A stretch of 64,000 bases of DNA from Phaeovibrio sulfidiphilus (GCF_014861485.1 NZ_JACZHT010000006.1:62001-126000), one strand, 5' to 3'. Numbered from the stretch's first letter, positions 26,807-36,842 are shown. Notes: generated by a model from the sequence alone, not told the origin. Numbers and translations are program-made.

Positions 26807-27835
26807 TCAGGCCGCCGCCTTCCCGGTCGCCTGGAACAGCCATTCCCCCGACTCTCCGACGGTTCTGGCCATCTGCCCCCTCGCCACCAGATGGTTCAGG
26901 TGGGCAAGGGTCTCGGCAATGGCGAACGCCTGCTGGTGGCCGTCAAGGCGCCGGTTAAACAATCCCTGACTGACCTGGAAGACGCTGGCGGGTGACTGGC
27001 ACAGGGCAAGGGCGTCCTGGAGCCGCGCCCCGTGATGGGCCTCCAGCTCCCGGCACCGGGCGCGCAGGGTGGAGAACGGGCGGTCATGGGAGGGAAGAAC
27101 CAGTGTGTCCGCCGGAAGCTCACCCAGCCGGGAGAGCGAGGCCAGGAAGTCGTCCAGGGGATCGTCATCCGCGTTCCGATACCAGGCGCCCACCGTGGGG
27201 CTGATACGGGGCAGGATCTGGTCGCCACTGATGAGAACGCCGTCCTCCTTGCACCACAGGCAGGCGTGCTCCGGTGTGTGACCGCTGAAGGTCATCACGG
27301 TCCAGAGCCTCCCCCCCAGCGCAAGGGTGTCTCCATCGGCAATGGGGGACCAGGAGCCGGACAGGGGATGCACAAGCGGACTGTAGGCACTTTTGCCGCG
27401 CTCGGCCCCGTCGGCCATGTCCTGTGGGCACCCGCAGCGCAGGTAGTGCCCCCGAAGACCGGCGTAGTAGTCGTCGTGTCGCTCCTCGCCCCAGGAGCGC
27501 GTCCCCATGTCCCACTCGCCGAACGGTGTGGTGACCGGAACCCCGAACCGCCGCGACAGCCAGCCCGCCAGCCCCATGTGGTCGGGGTGATAGTGGGTGC
27601 ACACGAGGCGGTCCAGCGGGAGGCCGGCCAGGGGGCCGTCCAGAAGGGCTTCCCACAGGGCCAGTGTGGCCTCATCCCAGACGCCCGTATCCACCAGGGA
27701 CCAGGTGTCCCCGTTTCTCAGAACCCACACGTTGATGTGGTTGAGGGCAAAGGGCAGAGGAAGCCGGAGCCAGAAAATCCCGGGAGCAACCTCGCTCAGA
27801 ACGCCGTAGTCCGGTGTTGACGGCACATGGGTCAT
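26807..27835 (-). CDS. MBL-fold metallo-hydrolase
   Basis: 342 residues from the ATG at 27835, with GGAG 6 bases upstream; an ATG at 27847 lacks a ribosome site. The metallo-beta-lactamase signature HYHPDH (H-x-H-x-D-H) is near residue 92. Later ligands appear in SGHTPEH, ISGDQILP and PSHDRPF, giving the full glyoxalase II-like dinuclear metal site. The C-terminal about 90 residues form a helical extension (FNRRLDGHQQAFAIAETLAHL). There is no signal peptide, so it is cytoplasmic. Substrate is not predictable; members hydrolyse thioesters, lactones or phosphodiesters. It is convergent with the GNAT-Rrf2 unit. Confidence 0.9.
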   Translation of the reverse strand: MTHVPSTPDYGVLSEVAPGIFWLRLPLPFALNHINVWVLRNGDTWSLVDTGVWDEATLALWEALLDGPLAGLPLDRLVCTHYHPDHMGLAGWLSRRFGVPVTTPFGEWDMGTRSWGEERHDDYYAGLRGHYLRCGCPQDMADGAERGKSAYSPLVHPLSGSWSPIADGDTLALGGRLWTVMTFSGHTPEHACLWCKEDGVLISGDQILPRISPTVGAWYRNADDDPLDDFLASLSRLGELPADTLVLPSHDRPFSTLRARCRELEAHHGARLQDALALCQSPASVFQVSQGLFNRRLDGHQQAFAIAETLAHLNHLVARGQMARTVGESGEWLFQATGKAAA

Positions 27836-28543
27836 GGATGTCTCCATCGGTAGAATCAGGGCACCGTGCGCGCGGCTCGGGGAGCCTCGCATCGACACGG
27901 CAAAACAGACCGGGCGGAGTGGACGCACGGGAAAAATCGTTCGGGATCGGAGAGCCCGGCGGGCGAGGAGGGCCCGGCAGGGCCGGACGGCTGAAGACCT
28001 GTCCCGGGAACAGGGAAGCCTGCGTCCCCTCCGGCTGCGTCCCTGCGCAGGACAAAAGGAGGACACTCCCGACACAGCGGGGGACATACGGGTCGCATGC
28101 GCGGCTCTCCCTGTTGGGGCGGCGCCCATGGCAACCGGCCCTCTGATCCGGCCTCTCTGGGCCGGTATAGATGTACCGTAATGCGGCTATTGGGGAGCGT
28201 CAAGGAAAAGGCGGGGGAAAACCACACGCTCCGACGCGGATACCCGGGTCAGCCGGAACCGTCCGACGCCAGAACCGGGGGAGGCCGAAATCCGTCCGGA
28301 ACACGCCCGGTCTCGCGGGTGTCCGGCGTTCGGGCAGGGCCCGGGCGGACGGTGGGGACCAGGACGGTGGGGACCGGAGCCGGCGAGCGGCCTGCCCCGT
28401 CCGGACACGACGTCCCCGCATCAGGCGGCCCAGGGGCCGGGGCCGTTCCGGAAGCGTCCGGAACACGCCCGCCGTCCCGCCTGCGCGGCGGGCCGCAACG
28501 TGCGGCAGGACAACCCGCCGCACCCGCTCCCCCTCAGACGCCC
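27836..28543. other. Intergenic stretch upstream of the MBL gene and downstream of hldD
   Basis: About 700 very GC-rich bases with several open frames on both strands. None has a ribosome site or protein-like composition. I recognise nothing in it. Confidence 0.45.
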
Positions 28544-29569
28544 CTAGAGATACGGGTCGTCCTGGAGGAGATGGGAGCGCACATAGTCCGACACCGCATC
28601 CTCAAGGGAGGTGGGCTGGAAGGAGCTCCCGCAGCGCTCCAGGGCCGAGCGGAGCCGGTCCATGGGGGCCTCGGTGAAATACTGGTACTTCCCGCGCAGG
28701 ATCTCGGGCATCTCGATGTAGTCGATGGCCACCGGGCGATCCATGGCCGCAAACACGGCGGCGGCAAGGTCGTTCCAGGACCGGGCCTGACCCGAACCCA
28801 GGTTGAACAGACCGTTGACCCCCCGGGCCTCGAGCAGCAGGTCGGCCAGAACCCGCGCGCAGTCCTTGACGTAGACGAAGTCACGCTTCTGCCCGCCGTC
28901 GGGGAAATCCTCCCGGTAGGAGCGGAACAGCTTCAGGCGCCCGCCCTCCAGGATCTGGGGAACCGCCTTGTTGACCAGGGAGCGCATGTCCTCCTTGTGG
29001 TACTCGTTCGGCCCGAAGACGTTGAAGAACTTGATCGAGGCAAGGTGGGCAAAGGCCCCGGTCCGCTGGGCCCAGACATCGAACAGATGCTTGGAGTAGC
29101 CGTACATGTTCAGGGGGCGGAGTTCATCCAGCCGGTCCCGGTCGTCGTCGAAGCCCGCCTCCCCGTCCCCGTAGGTGGCGGCGGAGCTGGCGTTCACAAA
29201 GCGGACGCCCTTTTTCATCGCGTAGGTCGCAAGGGCCTTGGAGTAGTTCAGGTTGTTTCGGATCAGGTAGTCGGCGTCCCGCTCGGTGGTGCTGGAACAG
29301 GCCCCAAGGTGGGCGATCCCCTCCAGCCGGGCCCGGACAGCGCCGCGGCCGAACTCTCCGATGATGAGATCCTCCACCGCGTTTCTGTTCACGTGTTCCA
29401 GAAAAACGTCCTTGTCCACAAATCCCAGAAACTGGCGCTTGACGAGATTCTTCCACTGGTCCGAGGTTCCCAGCTGGTCGACGACAATGATCTCGTCGAT
29501 CCCGCGGTTGTTCAGTTCCCAGAGAAGCGCACTGCCGATCATGCCGGCGGCACCGGTGATGATAAACAT
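28544..29569 (-). CDS. hldD: ADP-L-glycero-D-manno-heptose 6-epimerase
   Basis: 341 residues (also called rfaD). This extended SDR enzyme epimerises ADP-D-glycero- to ADP-L-glycero-D-manno-heptose, the precursor of the LPS inner core. The N-terminal cofactor loop is GAAGMIG (6-12). The catalytic Tyr-x3-Lys is Tyr156/Lys160 in MYGYSK, with the Ser region NASSAATYG at about 126-134. The family-typical FFNVFGPNEYHKEDMRS follows at about 181-197. It starts 3 bases after the glnE stop, so it is co-transcribed with glnE. No other heptose or LPS-core genes are adjacent. Confidence 0.95.
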   Translation of the reverse strand: MFIITGAAGMIGSALLWELNNRGIDEIIVVDQLGTSDQWKNLVKRQFLGFVDKDVFLEHVNRNAVEDLIIGEFGRGAVRARLEGIAHLGACSSTTERDADYLIRNNLNYSKALATYAMKKGVRFVNASSAATYGDGEAGFDDDRDRLDELRPLNMYGYSKHLFDVWAQRTGAFAHLASIKFFNVFGPNEYHKEDMRSLVNKAVPQILEGGRLKLFRSYREDFPDGGQKRDFVYVKDCARVLADLLLEARGVNGLFNLGSGQARSWNDLAAAVFAAMDRPVAIDYIEMPEILRGKYQYFTEAPMDRLRSALERCGSSFQPTSLEDAVSDYVRSHLLQDDPYL

Positions 29570-29572
29570 GGT

Positions 29573-32542
29573 TCAACCTTTTCCATCCAGGGTCCGGGGG
29601 GCGGAGTATTCCGGAGTTTCCCTGACAATTCCATAAAAAAGTTCCCGCACCGCGTGGCTGTCCTGCTCCATGGTATGGGTGAGGGTGGCAAACGAGGGTT
29701 CCCCCGTCGCCCGGCACAGCTTGGCCTTCAGGCCCGGCGAGAGGTCGTCCTCCCCCGGAGGGCCGGACAGGCTGTGGCGCAGGGTCGACTGGATCGCAAG
29801 GCAGCGCCCGTAGTGGGTCACAAGCCGCTCGGCGGCGGCCGGCGGGATCAGCCCCAGGCGGCCGCAGCGTGCCAGGGTCTCCCGGGTCTCCGGGGTCATG
29901 ATCCCGGGATGGGCGGCACCAAAGCGCAACTGGACGAACTGGGCCACGAACTCGATATCCACAAGCCCGCCGGGAGCCAGCTTGACGTCCCACAGGCTGG
30001 CGGGCGGCTTCTCCCGGTCCATCAGGGCCCGCATGTCCAGCACGTCGCGGGCCAGAACCACGGGGTCGCGCTCCCGGGTCAGGGTCGCGCGGATCGCCGC
30101 CTCGATATCCTTTTTCAGCCGCGGCGCCCCGCAGACCACCCGAGCGCGGGTCAGGGCCAGGTTCTCCCAGGTCCAGGCGCCCTCGGACTGGTAGCGCACG
30201 AAGGCGTCCAGGCTGGTGGCAAGTGGCCCCTTGTTGCCCGAGGGCCGCAGGCGCAGGTCCACCTCGTAAAGGGGGCCGTCTCCGGTCATGGCCGTTATCG
30301 CGTTCACCAGGCGCTGGGTCAGGCGCGTGTAGTAGCGGGCCGGATCCAGGGGCCGCTCCCCGTCCGAGCCCTCGCTATCCGGGGGCACGTCGTAGATCAC
30401 GATCAGGTCCAGATCGGATCCGGCGGTCATCTCCCGGGAGCCCAGCTTGCCGAAGGCCAGAAGGGCCACCTCGCCCCCCGGAACCCGTCCGTGCGCCCGG
30501 GCGAACTCGGCCTTCACCCGGGGCAGGAGCGCACTCAGGGCCACGTCGGCGATGTCCGACAGGCTGCGTCCGGCGGCGTCCGCATCCAGGTTGCCCTGAA
30601 GGGTCATCAGGCCAACCCGGAAACGGGCGTCGTTGGCCCAGCGCCGCAGAAGGATCAGCACCTCCTCGTAGCTGTCCGTCTCCCTCAGCCGCAGGTCCAG
30701 AAGCCGGGCCAGTTCCTTGCGGTCCGGGTTGTGGGGGGCGAGGATGGCGTCCAGAAGGTCCGGGTTCCGGGCCAGATACCCCGCCAGCCGGGGGGCATCG
30801 CCCATGATCTCCGCCACAAGGGTAAGGAGGCTCCGGTTATGCTCGAGAAGGCTGAAGATCTGGACCCCGGCCGGAAGCTTTGTGAGAAACTCGCCAAACC
30901 GCACAAGGGCCGTGTCGGGCTGGGCGGTCTCGCAGAAGGCCCTCAGCAGGGCCGGGACCAGTTCCGTCAGGTACTCCCGGGCCCTGGGCGAGCGGGTGGC
31001 CGCACAGCGCCCGTGGTGCCACTCGCGAACCATGTCCGCAACCGCCCGCGGGTTCCTGTAGCCCATGTTCTGGAGGGTCTCCAGGGTGCCGGGATCCTCG
31101 TCGTGGCCCGTGAAGACCAGATTGCCCTCCCCGGCCGAAAGCGAGGGAGCATGCTCGAACAGGCCCGCGTAGTGGCTTTCGACCGTTCCCAGAGTCTCCC
31201 GGACGTGGGTCTCGAACGCCGCCAGGGTGTCGAAGCCGTCGAACACGGCGACCTGCTCCAGCCGGAGCGGATCGGCAGGCAGGGTCTGGGTCTGCTCGTC
31301 GTCGAGCATCTGGAGCCGGTGCTCCAGCCGGCGCAGGCGCCAGTAGGAGGTCATCAGGGCATCCGCCTCCCCCTCGGTCACCAGTCCTGCCGCCACAAGA
31401 GCCGCCATGGCATCCCGGGTGGAGCGCTGCCGCAAGGACGGATCGCGTCCGCCCCAGATCAGTTGCTGGGTCTGGGCGAAGAACTCCACCTCCCGGATGC
31501 CGCCGCGCCCCAGCTTGATGTTGTGTCCGGCCACGGCGATGGCGGCACCGCCGCGCACCGCGTGGATCTGGCGCTTGATGGAGTGGATGTCCTGAAGCGC
31601 GTTGAAGTCCAGATACTTCCGCCAGATGAAGGGGCGAAGGTGGGCCAGAAAGGCGCACGCGGCGTCCTGGTCCCCGGCCACCGGGCGGGCCTTGATCATG
31701 GCCGCGCGCTCCCAGTTCTGCCCCTGGGTCTCATAGTAGATTTCCGCACTTTCCGTGGACAGGGCCACAGGGGTTGCCCCCGGGTCGGGCCGGAGACGAA
31801 GATCAACGCGAAACACGTAGCCGTCCGCCGTGCGGTCCTCGAACAGCTGGACGAGGGTCCGGGTCAGGGCCACAAAGCACTCGCCCGGAGACTTCTTTCC
31901 CCGGTAGTCCGCCTTGTCCCGGTCGTAGAAGACGATCAGGTCGATATCGGAGGAGTAGTTCAGTTCCCCGCCGCCCATTTTTCCCATGGCCAGAATGAAG
32001 AGGGCGCAGTCCTTTTCCGGATCCTCGGGATGGGGCAGGACAAGCTCGCCCCGCCTGTGGGCGTCGCGCAGCAGCCAGCGCAGGGCGTGGCGCAGGCAAT
32101 CCTCGGCCAGGACGGTGATCTCCCGGGTGACCTGCTCGATGGTCCAGGTCTCCGCGAGGTCGGCCAGGGCAATGAGCAGGGCGCCCCGGCGCTTGAACAC
32201 CCGAAGCCGCCGCATGATCTCCGCCCGGTCGCAGTCCTCCGGAGCTGCGGCCAGCTCCGCCCTCAGAGCCGCGAAGACCTCCCCCGGCTCGCTGTGGGCA
32301 AGGCGGGCCATGAAATCGGGCTCCATGAGAAGAACGCGGGTCAGGTACGGGCTGTTTCCGAAGACCGCCTCCAGCAGGGCCCGGCCGGCCGGATCACGGG
32401 CAAACGCCGGGACAAACGCGGCCCTGTCCTCGGGGGCGTTGCGGGCCAGCGCCTCCCAGTTTCCCAGGCCTATTTCCAGGCGCTTGGGGTCAAAAGGACG
32501 GGGAAAGCCGGCCGGAGTTGCCGGAAACGTGAATGTCTGCAC
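29573..32542 (-). CDS. glnE: Glutamine synthetase adenylyltransferase/deadenylase
   Basis: 989 residues from a GTG at 32542, chosen because GAGGAGG lies about 7 bases upstream; a frame extending to 32650 lacks such a site. It is a bifunctional regulator that adenylylates glutamine synthetase (inactivation) and removes the AMP (activation), controlled by PII/GlnB. The duplicated nucleotidyltransferase signatures are visible: GKMGGGELNYSSDIDL (about 187-202) in the deadenylase half and GKLGSREMTAGSDLDL in the C-terminal adenylylase half. Each is followed by an Arg/Asp-rich RVDLRLRP or EVDLRLRP strand. It starts a two-gene unit with hldD and is divergent from the AsmA-like gene. Confidence 0.96.
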   Translation of the reverse strand: MQTFTFPATPAGFPRPFDPKRLEIGLGNWEALARNAPEDRAAFVPAFARDPAGRALLEAVFGNSPYLTRVLLMEPDFMARLAHSEPGEVFAALRAELAAAPEDCDRAEIMRRLRVFKRRGALLIALADLAETWTIEQVTREITVLAEDCLRHALRWLLRDAHRRGELVLPHPEDPEKDCALFILAMGKMGGGELNYSSDIDLIVFYDRDKADYRGKKSPGECFVALTRTLVQLFEDRTADGYVFRVDLRLRPDPGATPVALSTESAEIYYETQGQNWERAAMIKARPVAGDQDAACAFLAHLRPFIWRKYLDFNALQDIHSIKRQIHAVRGGAAIAVAGHNIKLGRGGIREVEFFAQTQQLIWGGRDPSLRQRSTRDAMAALVAAGLVTEGEADALMTSYWRLRRLEHRLQMLDDEQTQTLPADPLRLEQVAVFDGFDTLAAFETHVRETLGTVESHYAGLFEHAPSLSAGEGNLVFTGHDEDPGTLETLQNMGYRNPRAVADMVREWHHGRCAATRSPRAREYLTELVPALLRAFCETAQPDTALVRFGEFLTKLPAGVQIFSLLEHNRSLLTLVAEIMGDAPRLAGYLARNPDLLDAILAPHNPDRKELARLLDLRLRETDSYEEVLILLRRWANDARFRVGLMTLQGNLDADAAGRSLSDIADVALSALLPRVKAEFARAHGRVPGGEVALLAFGKLGSREMTAGSDLDLIVIYDVPPDSEGSDGERPLDPARYYTRLTQRLVNAITAMTGDGPLYEVDLRLRPSGNKGPLATSLDAFVRYQSEGAWTWENLALTRARVVCGAPRLKKDIEAAIRATLTRERDPVVLARDVLDMRALMDREKPPASLWDVKLAPGGLVDIEFVAQFVQLRFGAAHPGIMTPETRETLARCGRLGLIPPAAAERLVTHYGRCLAIQSTLRHSLSGPPGEDDLSPGLKAKLCRATGEPSFATLTHTMEQDSHAVRELFYGIVRETPEYSAPRTLDGKG

Positions 32543-32757
32543 TGAGGCCTCCTCTTCATTTCCGGAAGAATGGAGCGCCCCCGGATCCGGCGTCAAGAAG
32601 AAGCCAATTTCACCCGGGCAAAAGATCGTGGCTTCGCAAAGGCTCGCCATGGCTTTATATGAAAGGATACCCCTGACCCGCAGGCGGCCCGTGAGCGGGA
32701 GCGCCCGCGGGCCTTTCTGTGTTCAGGCCCCTGCTGACTGCCGCAAAGGAAGGTTTT

Positions 32758-35700
32758 GTGACCCGGAGGCACGACCCAACCCGCGACCCCCTGCCGCTCA
32801 AAGGCGCCGCCCGCCCCGAAGCCGGGGACGGTCCGGGCCAGGGGCCGCACGTGTCCGGCCTGAACGCAGAGCCGGGGTTCGGTATGGAGGCGGAGCCGGG
32901 GATCAAAACGCAGGCGGAGCCGGGGATCGAAACGGAGGCAACGCTGGCGTCCGGGAACCGGGGGCCGGATGCGGAGCCGGGTTCACCCCCTCACACACCT
33001 GCGGCGCCGCGGACGGCGGCCCGGGGCGGCGGGGGTGGACCCCGCGGAACCGGCCGGAGGGCCCTTGCCGGAGCCCTGTGGCTGGTAAGGTTCTCCCTGG
33101 CCTGCGCCCTGTTTGTGTTCCTTGTCTCCAGCGTGTTTCTCTGGCGGCTGTCCCAGGGTCCGGTCTCCCTGGAGCCGTTCATTGGCTTTCTGGAGGCCCA
33201 GGCCCGGGACTACCTGTCCGGCACCGACATTCACCTGACGCTGGGAGGCGCCCGGTTCCACTGGCCGTCCTGGCGCGAGGCCCCCTCGGTCACCCTGCGG
33301 GATCTGAGCATCCTGGGAACCGGCGGACGCCCGCTGGGCATGGTGCCCGAGGTGAAACTCCGCCTCTCGCCGGGGAAACTGGTGCGTGGTGAGCTCCCCG
33401 TGCGGTCCCTTGAGATCAGCCGGCCGGTTCTTTATCTGGTCCGCCGCGCTGATGGCTCCATCGGGATGCGCATGAACCTCATGGATCACTCGGGGGCGCA
33501 GGACACTCCGGACAGCGGGAGCCCGGACTCCTCCGGTGACCTGAGCACCTGGCTGTCCGGTGGCGACGGCGATGACACCGGTGCCCTGCTGGCGGCCCTG
33601 GACCAGCTTGCGCCCCTGCGCTCGCTCCTGCTGTCCCTTCGCGAGGGTGTCTTTATCTTTGAAAACAGGCAGAATGGCGCCGATTTCCAGATCCAGGACA
33701 TCAACGTGACCGTGGACGTGCGCCCGGCCACCATCGGCCTGAAGGTTCACGGAGCGCTGCCCGCGCCCTCCGTTCCCCGGGACGCGACAGGCGACGCGCT
33801 CGGGGGGGCCGAACCGCGGGGAACCGGCCTGGGTCTGTCCGTCAACCTGATGCGCGGGCACTCGGGCCTTGCATCGGTGCGCCTGGATGTGGAGAGCCTC
33901 TCCCTCGAGGAGGTGGCTCGCATTGCTGCAACCGTCTCCGGAGAGACGCCCCCGTCCCCCGGCACGGGGAGCGCCAGCATGCCCCCTGCCCGGCCGGGCG
34001 ACCCCGCCCCGGCCGCACCCGGGACCGGGCACACGGAGGCTGCAGGGCCGGAGCCCATGGCCGACGACACCTCCTCCGGCGGCCCGGATACCCGGGATGA
34101 ATCCCTGCCCGCTCCGGACCTCGCCCCCGGGCCCATGCCAAAGGATCTGACCGGGTGGAGCGAGGCCGTCAGGGGCCGCCTCAACCTGTCCATGCTGCTT
34201 CAGGTCGATGTGCCGGCCCTTCTCGGGCGCCCCGCGACCGGTTCCCGTGGGACCGCGCAAAACGAGCCGCCCCCGGGCCCGGACCAGCCCCCCCTCGCGG
34301 AGCCCTTGGAACTGTCGGAACGCCTTCGCAACGGCCTGCGCGGGGCGTCCCTGCGTCTGGAGAGCCCGGCTGTCAGCGTGGCCCTGCCCCTCTTCCCGGC
34401 ACCGCTCACCGTGCGGGATCTGGGTGCCCAGATCTTCGTGACCGCCGGCGCCCGGGAGATTTCCGTGCGCTCCCTGCGGCTTCAGGTGCCCGGCGGCGGG
34501 ACTGTGAGCGTGAGCGGAGACATCCGGGATCTCGCGACAGAGCCCAGGATTCATCTGGATACGGGCTTCCAGTCGGTGAAAGCGCTGGACATCGTGGCGC
34601 TCTGGCCGGTGGGAGCGGCAGAGAACGCGCGCCTGTGGCTCCAGGAAAACCTGATCGGCGGAGACCTGGACGACGGGCACATCGCTCTCGACCTGGCAGC
34701 CGACGGTGCGGGCGATCTGGACCTGGTTCACATGGAGGGTCAGGCCCGGGTTACGGATGCGTCCCTGTGGTGTCGCAAGCCGCTGCCCCCTCTGGAACGG
34801 GTACAGGGCGTTCTTGAATTTCGCACCGACACCATCTCGGGCCGGGTCTCCTCCGGGGGCGTCCGGGGCTTTGACGACCTTCTCATCCGGGGCGGCGCCT
34901 TCACGTTCAGCGGAATCGACGAGGAGGACCAGGACGCGGACATCGAGGTGGATGTGGAGGGCGGCCTGGTTTCGGCCCTCACGGTTCTGGATATGGAGCC
35001 GTTCGGCTACGCCACCGAGCTGGGCATCCGGCCCGATGACATGAAAGGCCACGCCACCGGGCGTCTGGTGTTCCGCTTCCCCATGCTCGCGGACCTGGAG
35101 TTCGACCAGATCCATGTGGAGGCCAGAGCGGATCTGACCGACGTCGGGCTTCCGGACGTGCTGTGGGGCCAGGACCTGACCGGCGGTGTCCTGACCCTCG
35201 ACCTGACGGAAGACGGCATGGACGTGAAAGGGACCGCCTCTGTGGGCCCGGTCGGCACCACGCTTCAGTGGCGTGAGAACTTCACCTCCGACGCCCCCTT
35301 CCGCTCGCGCTACGAGATCACAGGAGTGGTTGACGAGGCGGGTCGCGCGGCAATGGGCTTCGAGCTGCCGGACGACGGCCCCCTCTCCGCCCGGGGCCCC
35401 ATGAACCTGGAGGCTGTTGTTGTCCGCCCTGACAAGACCACAACCGACCTCGACATCAAGCTCAATCTGGCGCAGACCGAGCTGGCCGTTCCCGCCCTGG
35501 GATGGAAAAAGAGCCCGGGACAGACGGCGAACCTGACCCTGTCCGGGCGCCTGGGTCCGAAGACCGGCCAGCTGACCATCAAGGCCAGGGCCGGCACCGA
35601 AGCGCGCCTTGATGGCACACTGGGCCTTGCCACCCAGCCCGAGGTCCGCCCGCGACAGTTCCGGATCCGCACGCTTCAGGTTCTGGACAGCCAGGTGGCC

Positions 35701-36633
35701 GCGGAGGTGTCCTGGAGCTCTGATGGCTCTGCGGCCATCGTTGTGACCGACGGCCATATCGACGCACGCGCCCTGTTCGAGACGAGCGGACCGGGTTCCC
35801 AGCCTGCCTCGCCCCCGGGGCCCGACACCAAACCCGGGGCCGCACCCGAAAAGGCGGGAACGCCGTTTTCCCTCTCGGCATCCCTGAGCTCGGTGCGCAT
35901 GGACGAGACCCTGTATCTGGACCAGGTCACCCTGGAGGGCTCCCACAGCGGCACCGAATGGCTCCGGGCCGAGGCCAGAGGACGGATCCGGGATGGAGGA
36001 TCTTTCCAGCTTGCCGTCAAGCCACCGCAGGCGCCCGGCGGCCCCCAGCCCTTCACCTTCGATGCGGAGGATGCGGGGCTCCTGCTGAAAGCCCTGGGCG
36101 CCCTGGACACCATCAAGGGGGGCACGTTCCGTGTGTCGGGCACCATCAGCGCGGATCACACGGTTGAGGGGCTGGCCCGCATGAAGGATTTCCGGGTCAC
36201 CAATGCTCCCGTTCTTGCGAAGCTGGTCTCGGTGGCCGGGCTTACGGGGATCCTTGACGCCTTCAAGGGGCCGGGCCTGGGCTTCTCGAACGCCCGCGCC
36301 CCGTTCCGCTACAAGGCCGGAGTTCTGACCCTTGAGGACGCCAGTGCAAAGGGATCCTCCATCGGGCTGACCGCCTCCGGGACGGTTGACCGCTCCGCCC
36401 GGACCCTGTCCATCCACGGCGCCATTGTGCCGGCCTATGCGGTCAATTCCCTTCTGGGCTACATCCCCCTGGTCGGAGACCTTCTCCAGGGGGGGAAGGA
36501 CGAGGGACTTTTCGCCGCCAACTATTCGCTGAGCGGATCCCTGGATGACCCCAAGGTGTCGGTCAATCCACTTTCCGTTCTTGCGCCGGGCTTCCTGCGA
36601 GGTATATTCAATATATTCTCAAACGACAACTAG
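32758..36633 (+). CDS. Large AsmA/YhdP-like envelope protein (DUF3971 type)
   Basis: 1291 residues from a GTG at 32758 with AAAGGAAGG about 5 bases upstream. Residues 1-100 are a Pro/Gly-rich cytoplasmic tail containing an 8-residue repeat (AEPGI-type, three copies). One membrane helix follows at about 104-128 (FSLACALFVFLVSSVFLW). The long periplasmic part shows repeated beta-rich AsmA-like segments such as VTLRDLSILGTGG and TVSVSGDIRDL. It ends with an AsmA C-terminal domain (NSLLGYIPLVGDLLQGG, GSLDDPKVSVNP). YhdP-type proteins form bridge-like conduits for phospholipid transport to the outer membrane, so the same role is inferred. Pro/Gly-rich linkers at about 395-470 and 1010-1040 interrupt the repeats. 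Confidence 0.85.
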   Translation: MTRRHDPTRDPLPLKGAARPEAGDGPGQGPHVSGLNAEPGFGMEAEPGIKTQAEPGIETEATLASGNRGPDAEPGSPPHTPAAPRTAARGGGGGPRGTGRRALAGALWLVRFSLACALFVFLVSSVFLWRLSQGPVSLEPFIGFLEAQARDYLSGTDIHLTLGGARFHWPSWREAPSVTLRDLSILGTGGRPLGMVPEVKLRLSPGKLVRGELPVRSLEISRPVLYLVRRADGSIGMRMNLMDHSGAQDTPDSGSPDSSGDLSTWLSGGDGDDTGALLAALDQLAPLRSLLLSLREGVFIFENRQNGADFQIQDINVTVDVRPATIGLKVHGALPAPSVPRDATGDALGGAEPRGTGLGLSVNLMRGHSGLASVRLDVESLSLEEVARIAATVSGETPPSPGTGSASMPPARPGDPAPAAPGTGHTEAAGPEPMADDTSSGGPDTRDESLPAPDLAPGPMPKDLTGWSEAVRGRLNLSMLLQVDVPALLGRPATGSRGTAQNEPPPGPDQPPLAEPLELSERLRNGLRGASLRLESPAVSVALPLFPAPLTVRDLGAQIFVTAGAREISVRSLRLQVPGGGTVSVSGDIRDLATEPRIHLDTGFQSVKALDIVALWPVGAAENARLWLQENLIGGDLDDGHIALDLAADGAGDLDLVHMEGQARVTDASLWCRKPLPPLERVQGVLEFRTDTISGRVSSGGVRGFDDLLIRGGAFTFSGIDEEDQDADIEVDVEGGLVSALTVLDMEPFGYATELGIRPDDMKGHATGRLVFRFPMLADLEFDQIHVEARADLTDVGLPDVLWGQDLTGGVLTLDLTEDGMDVKGTASVGPVGTTLQWRENFTSDAPFRSRYEITGVVDEAGRAAMGFELPDDGPLSARGPMNLEAVVVRPDKTTTDLDIKLNLAQTELAVPALGWKKSPGQTANLTLSGRLGPKTGQLTIKARAGTEARLDGTLGLATQPEVRPRQFRIRTLQVLDSQVAAEVSWSSDGSAAIVVTDGHIDARALFETSGPGSQPASPPGPDTKPGAAPEKAGTPFSLSASLSSVRMDETLYLDQVTLEGSHSGTEWLRAEARGRIRDGGSFQLAVKPPQAPGGPQPFTFDAEDAGLLLKALGALDTIKGGTFRVSGTISADHTVEGLARMKDFRVTNAPVLAKLVSVAGLTGILDAFKGPGLGFSNARAPFRYKAGVLTLEDASAKGSSIGLTASGTVDRSARTLSIHGAIVPAYAVNSLLGYIPLVGDLLQGGKDEGLFAANYSLSGSLDDPKVSVNPLSVLAPGFLRGIFNIFSNDN
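32866..32937 (+). repeat. Three tandem 24-bp units inside the AsmA-like gene
   Basis: Units at 32866-32889, 32890-32913 and 32914-32937 encode AEPGFGME, AEPGIKTQ and AEPGIETE. The last two units differ by only a few bases, which suggests recent slippage expansion. Confidence 0.85.
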
Positions 36634-36786
36634 GCGGGGCACATCTGCCTGACAAAGACGGGATCCGGGCGCGGCCGAACACACGGTGGCAGCGGGCCGG
36701 ACCCTGCTGACCTTTCAGCGCGCACGGGGCGCTTCCCCCGGAAGGGACGGTGAGCCGGACCGGAGCCCGGAAGGGGGCTCCCGGAA

Positions 36787-36842
36787 CGGGGACACGGGAT
36801 ACCGGTCACGGGACACCGGATACGGGATACGGGATACGGGGG
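36787..36842 (+). repeat. Short tandem repeats (ACGGGATA-like) before the YcxB-like gene
   Basis: Imperfect 8-base units of the type ACGGGATA and ACGGGACA recur across about 55 bases (three near-perfect copies at 36821-36840). They end about 15 bases before the ATG at 36857. Confidence 0.7.

Noticed and set aside
28097-32545. A 1482-codon plus-strand frame opposite hldD and glnE
   Set aside because: Same antisense artefact; both opposing genes carry complete catalytic motifs.
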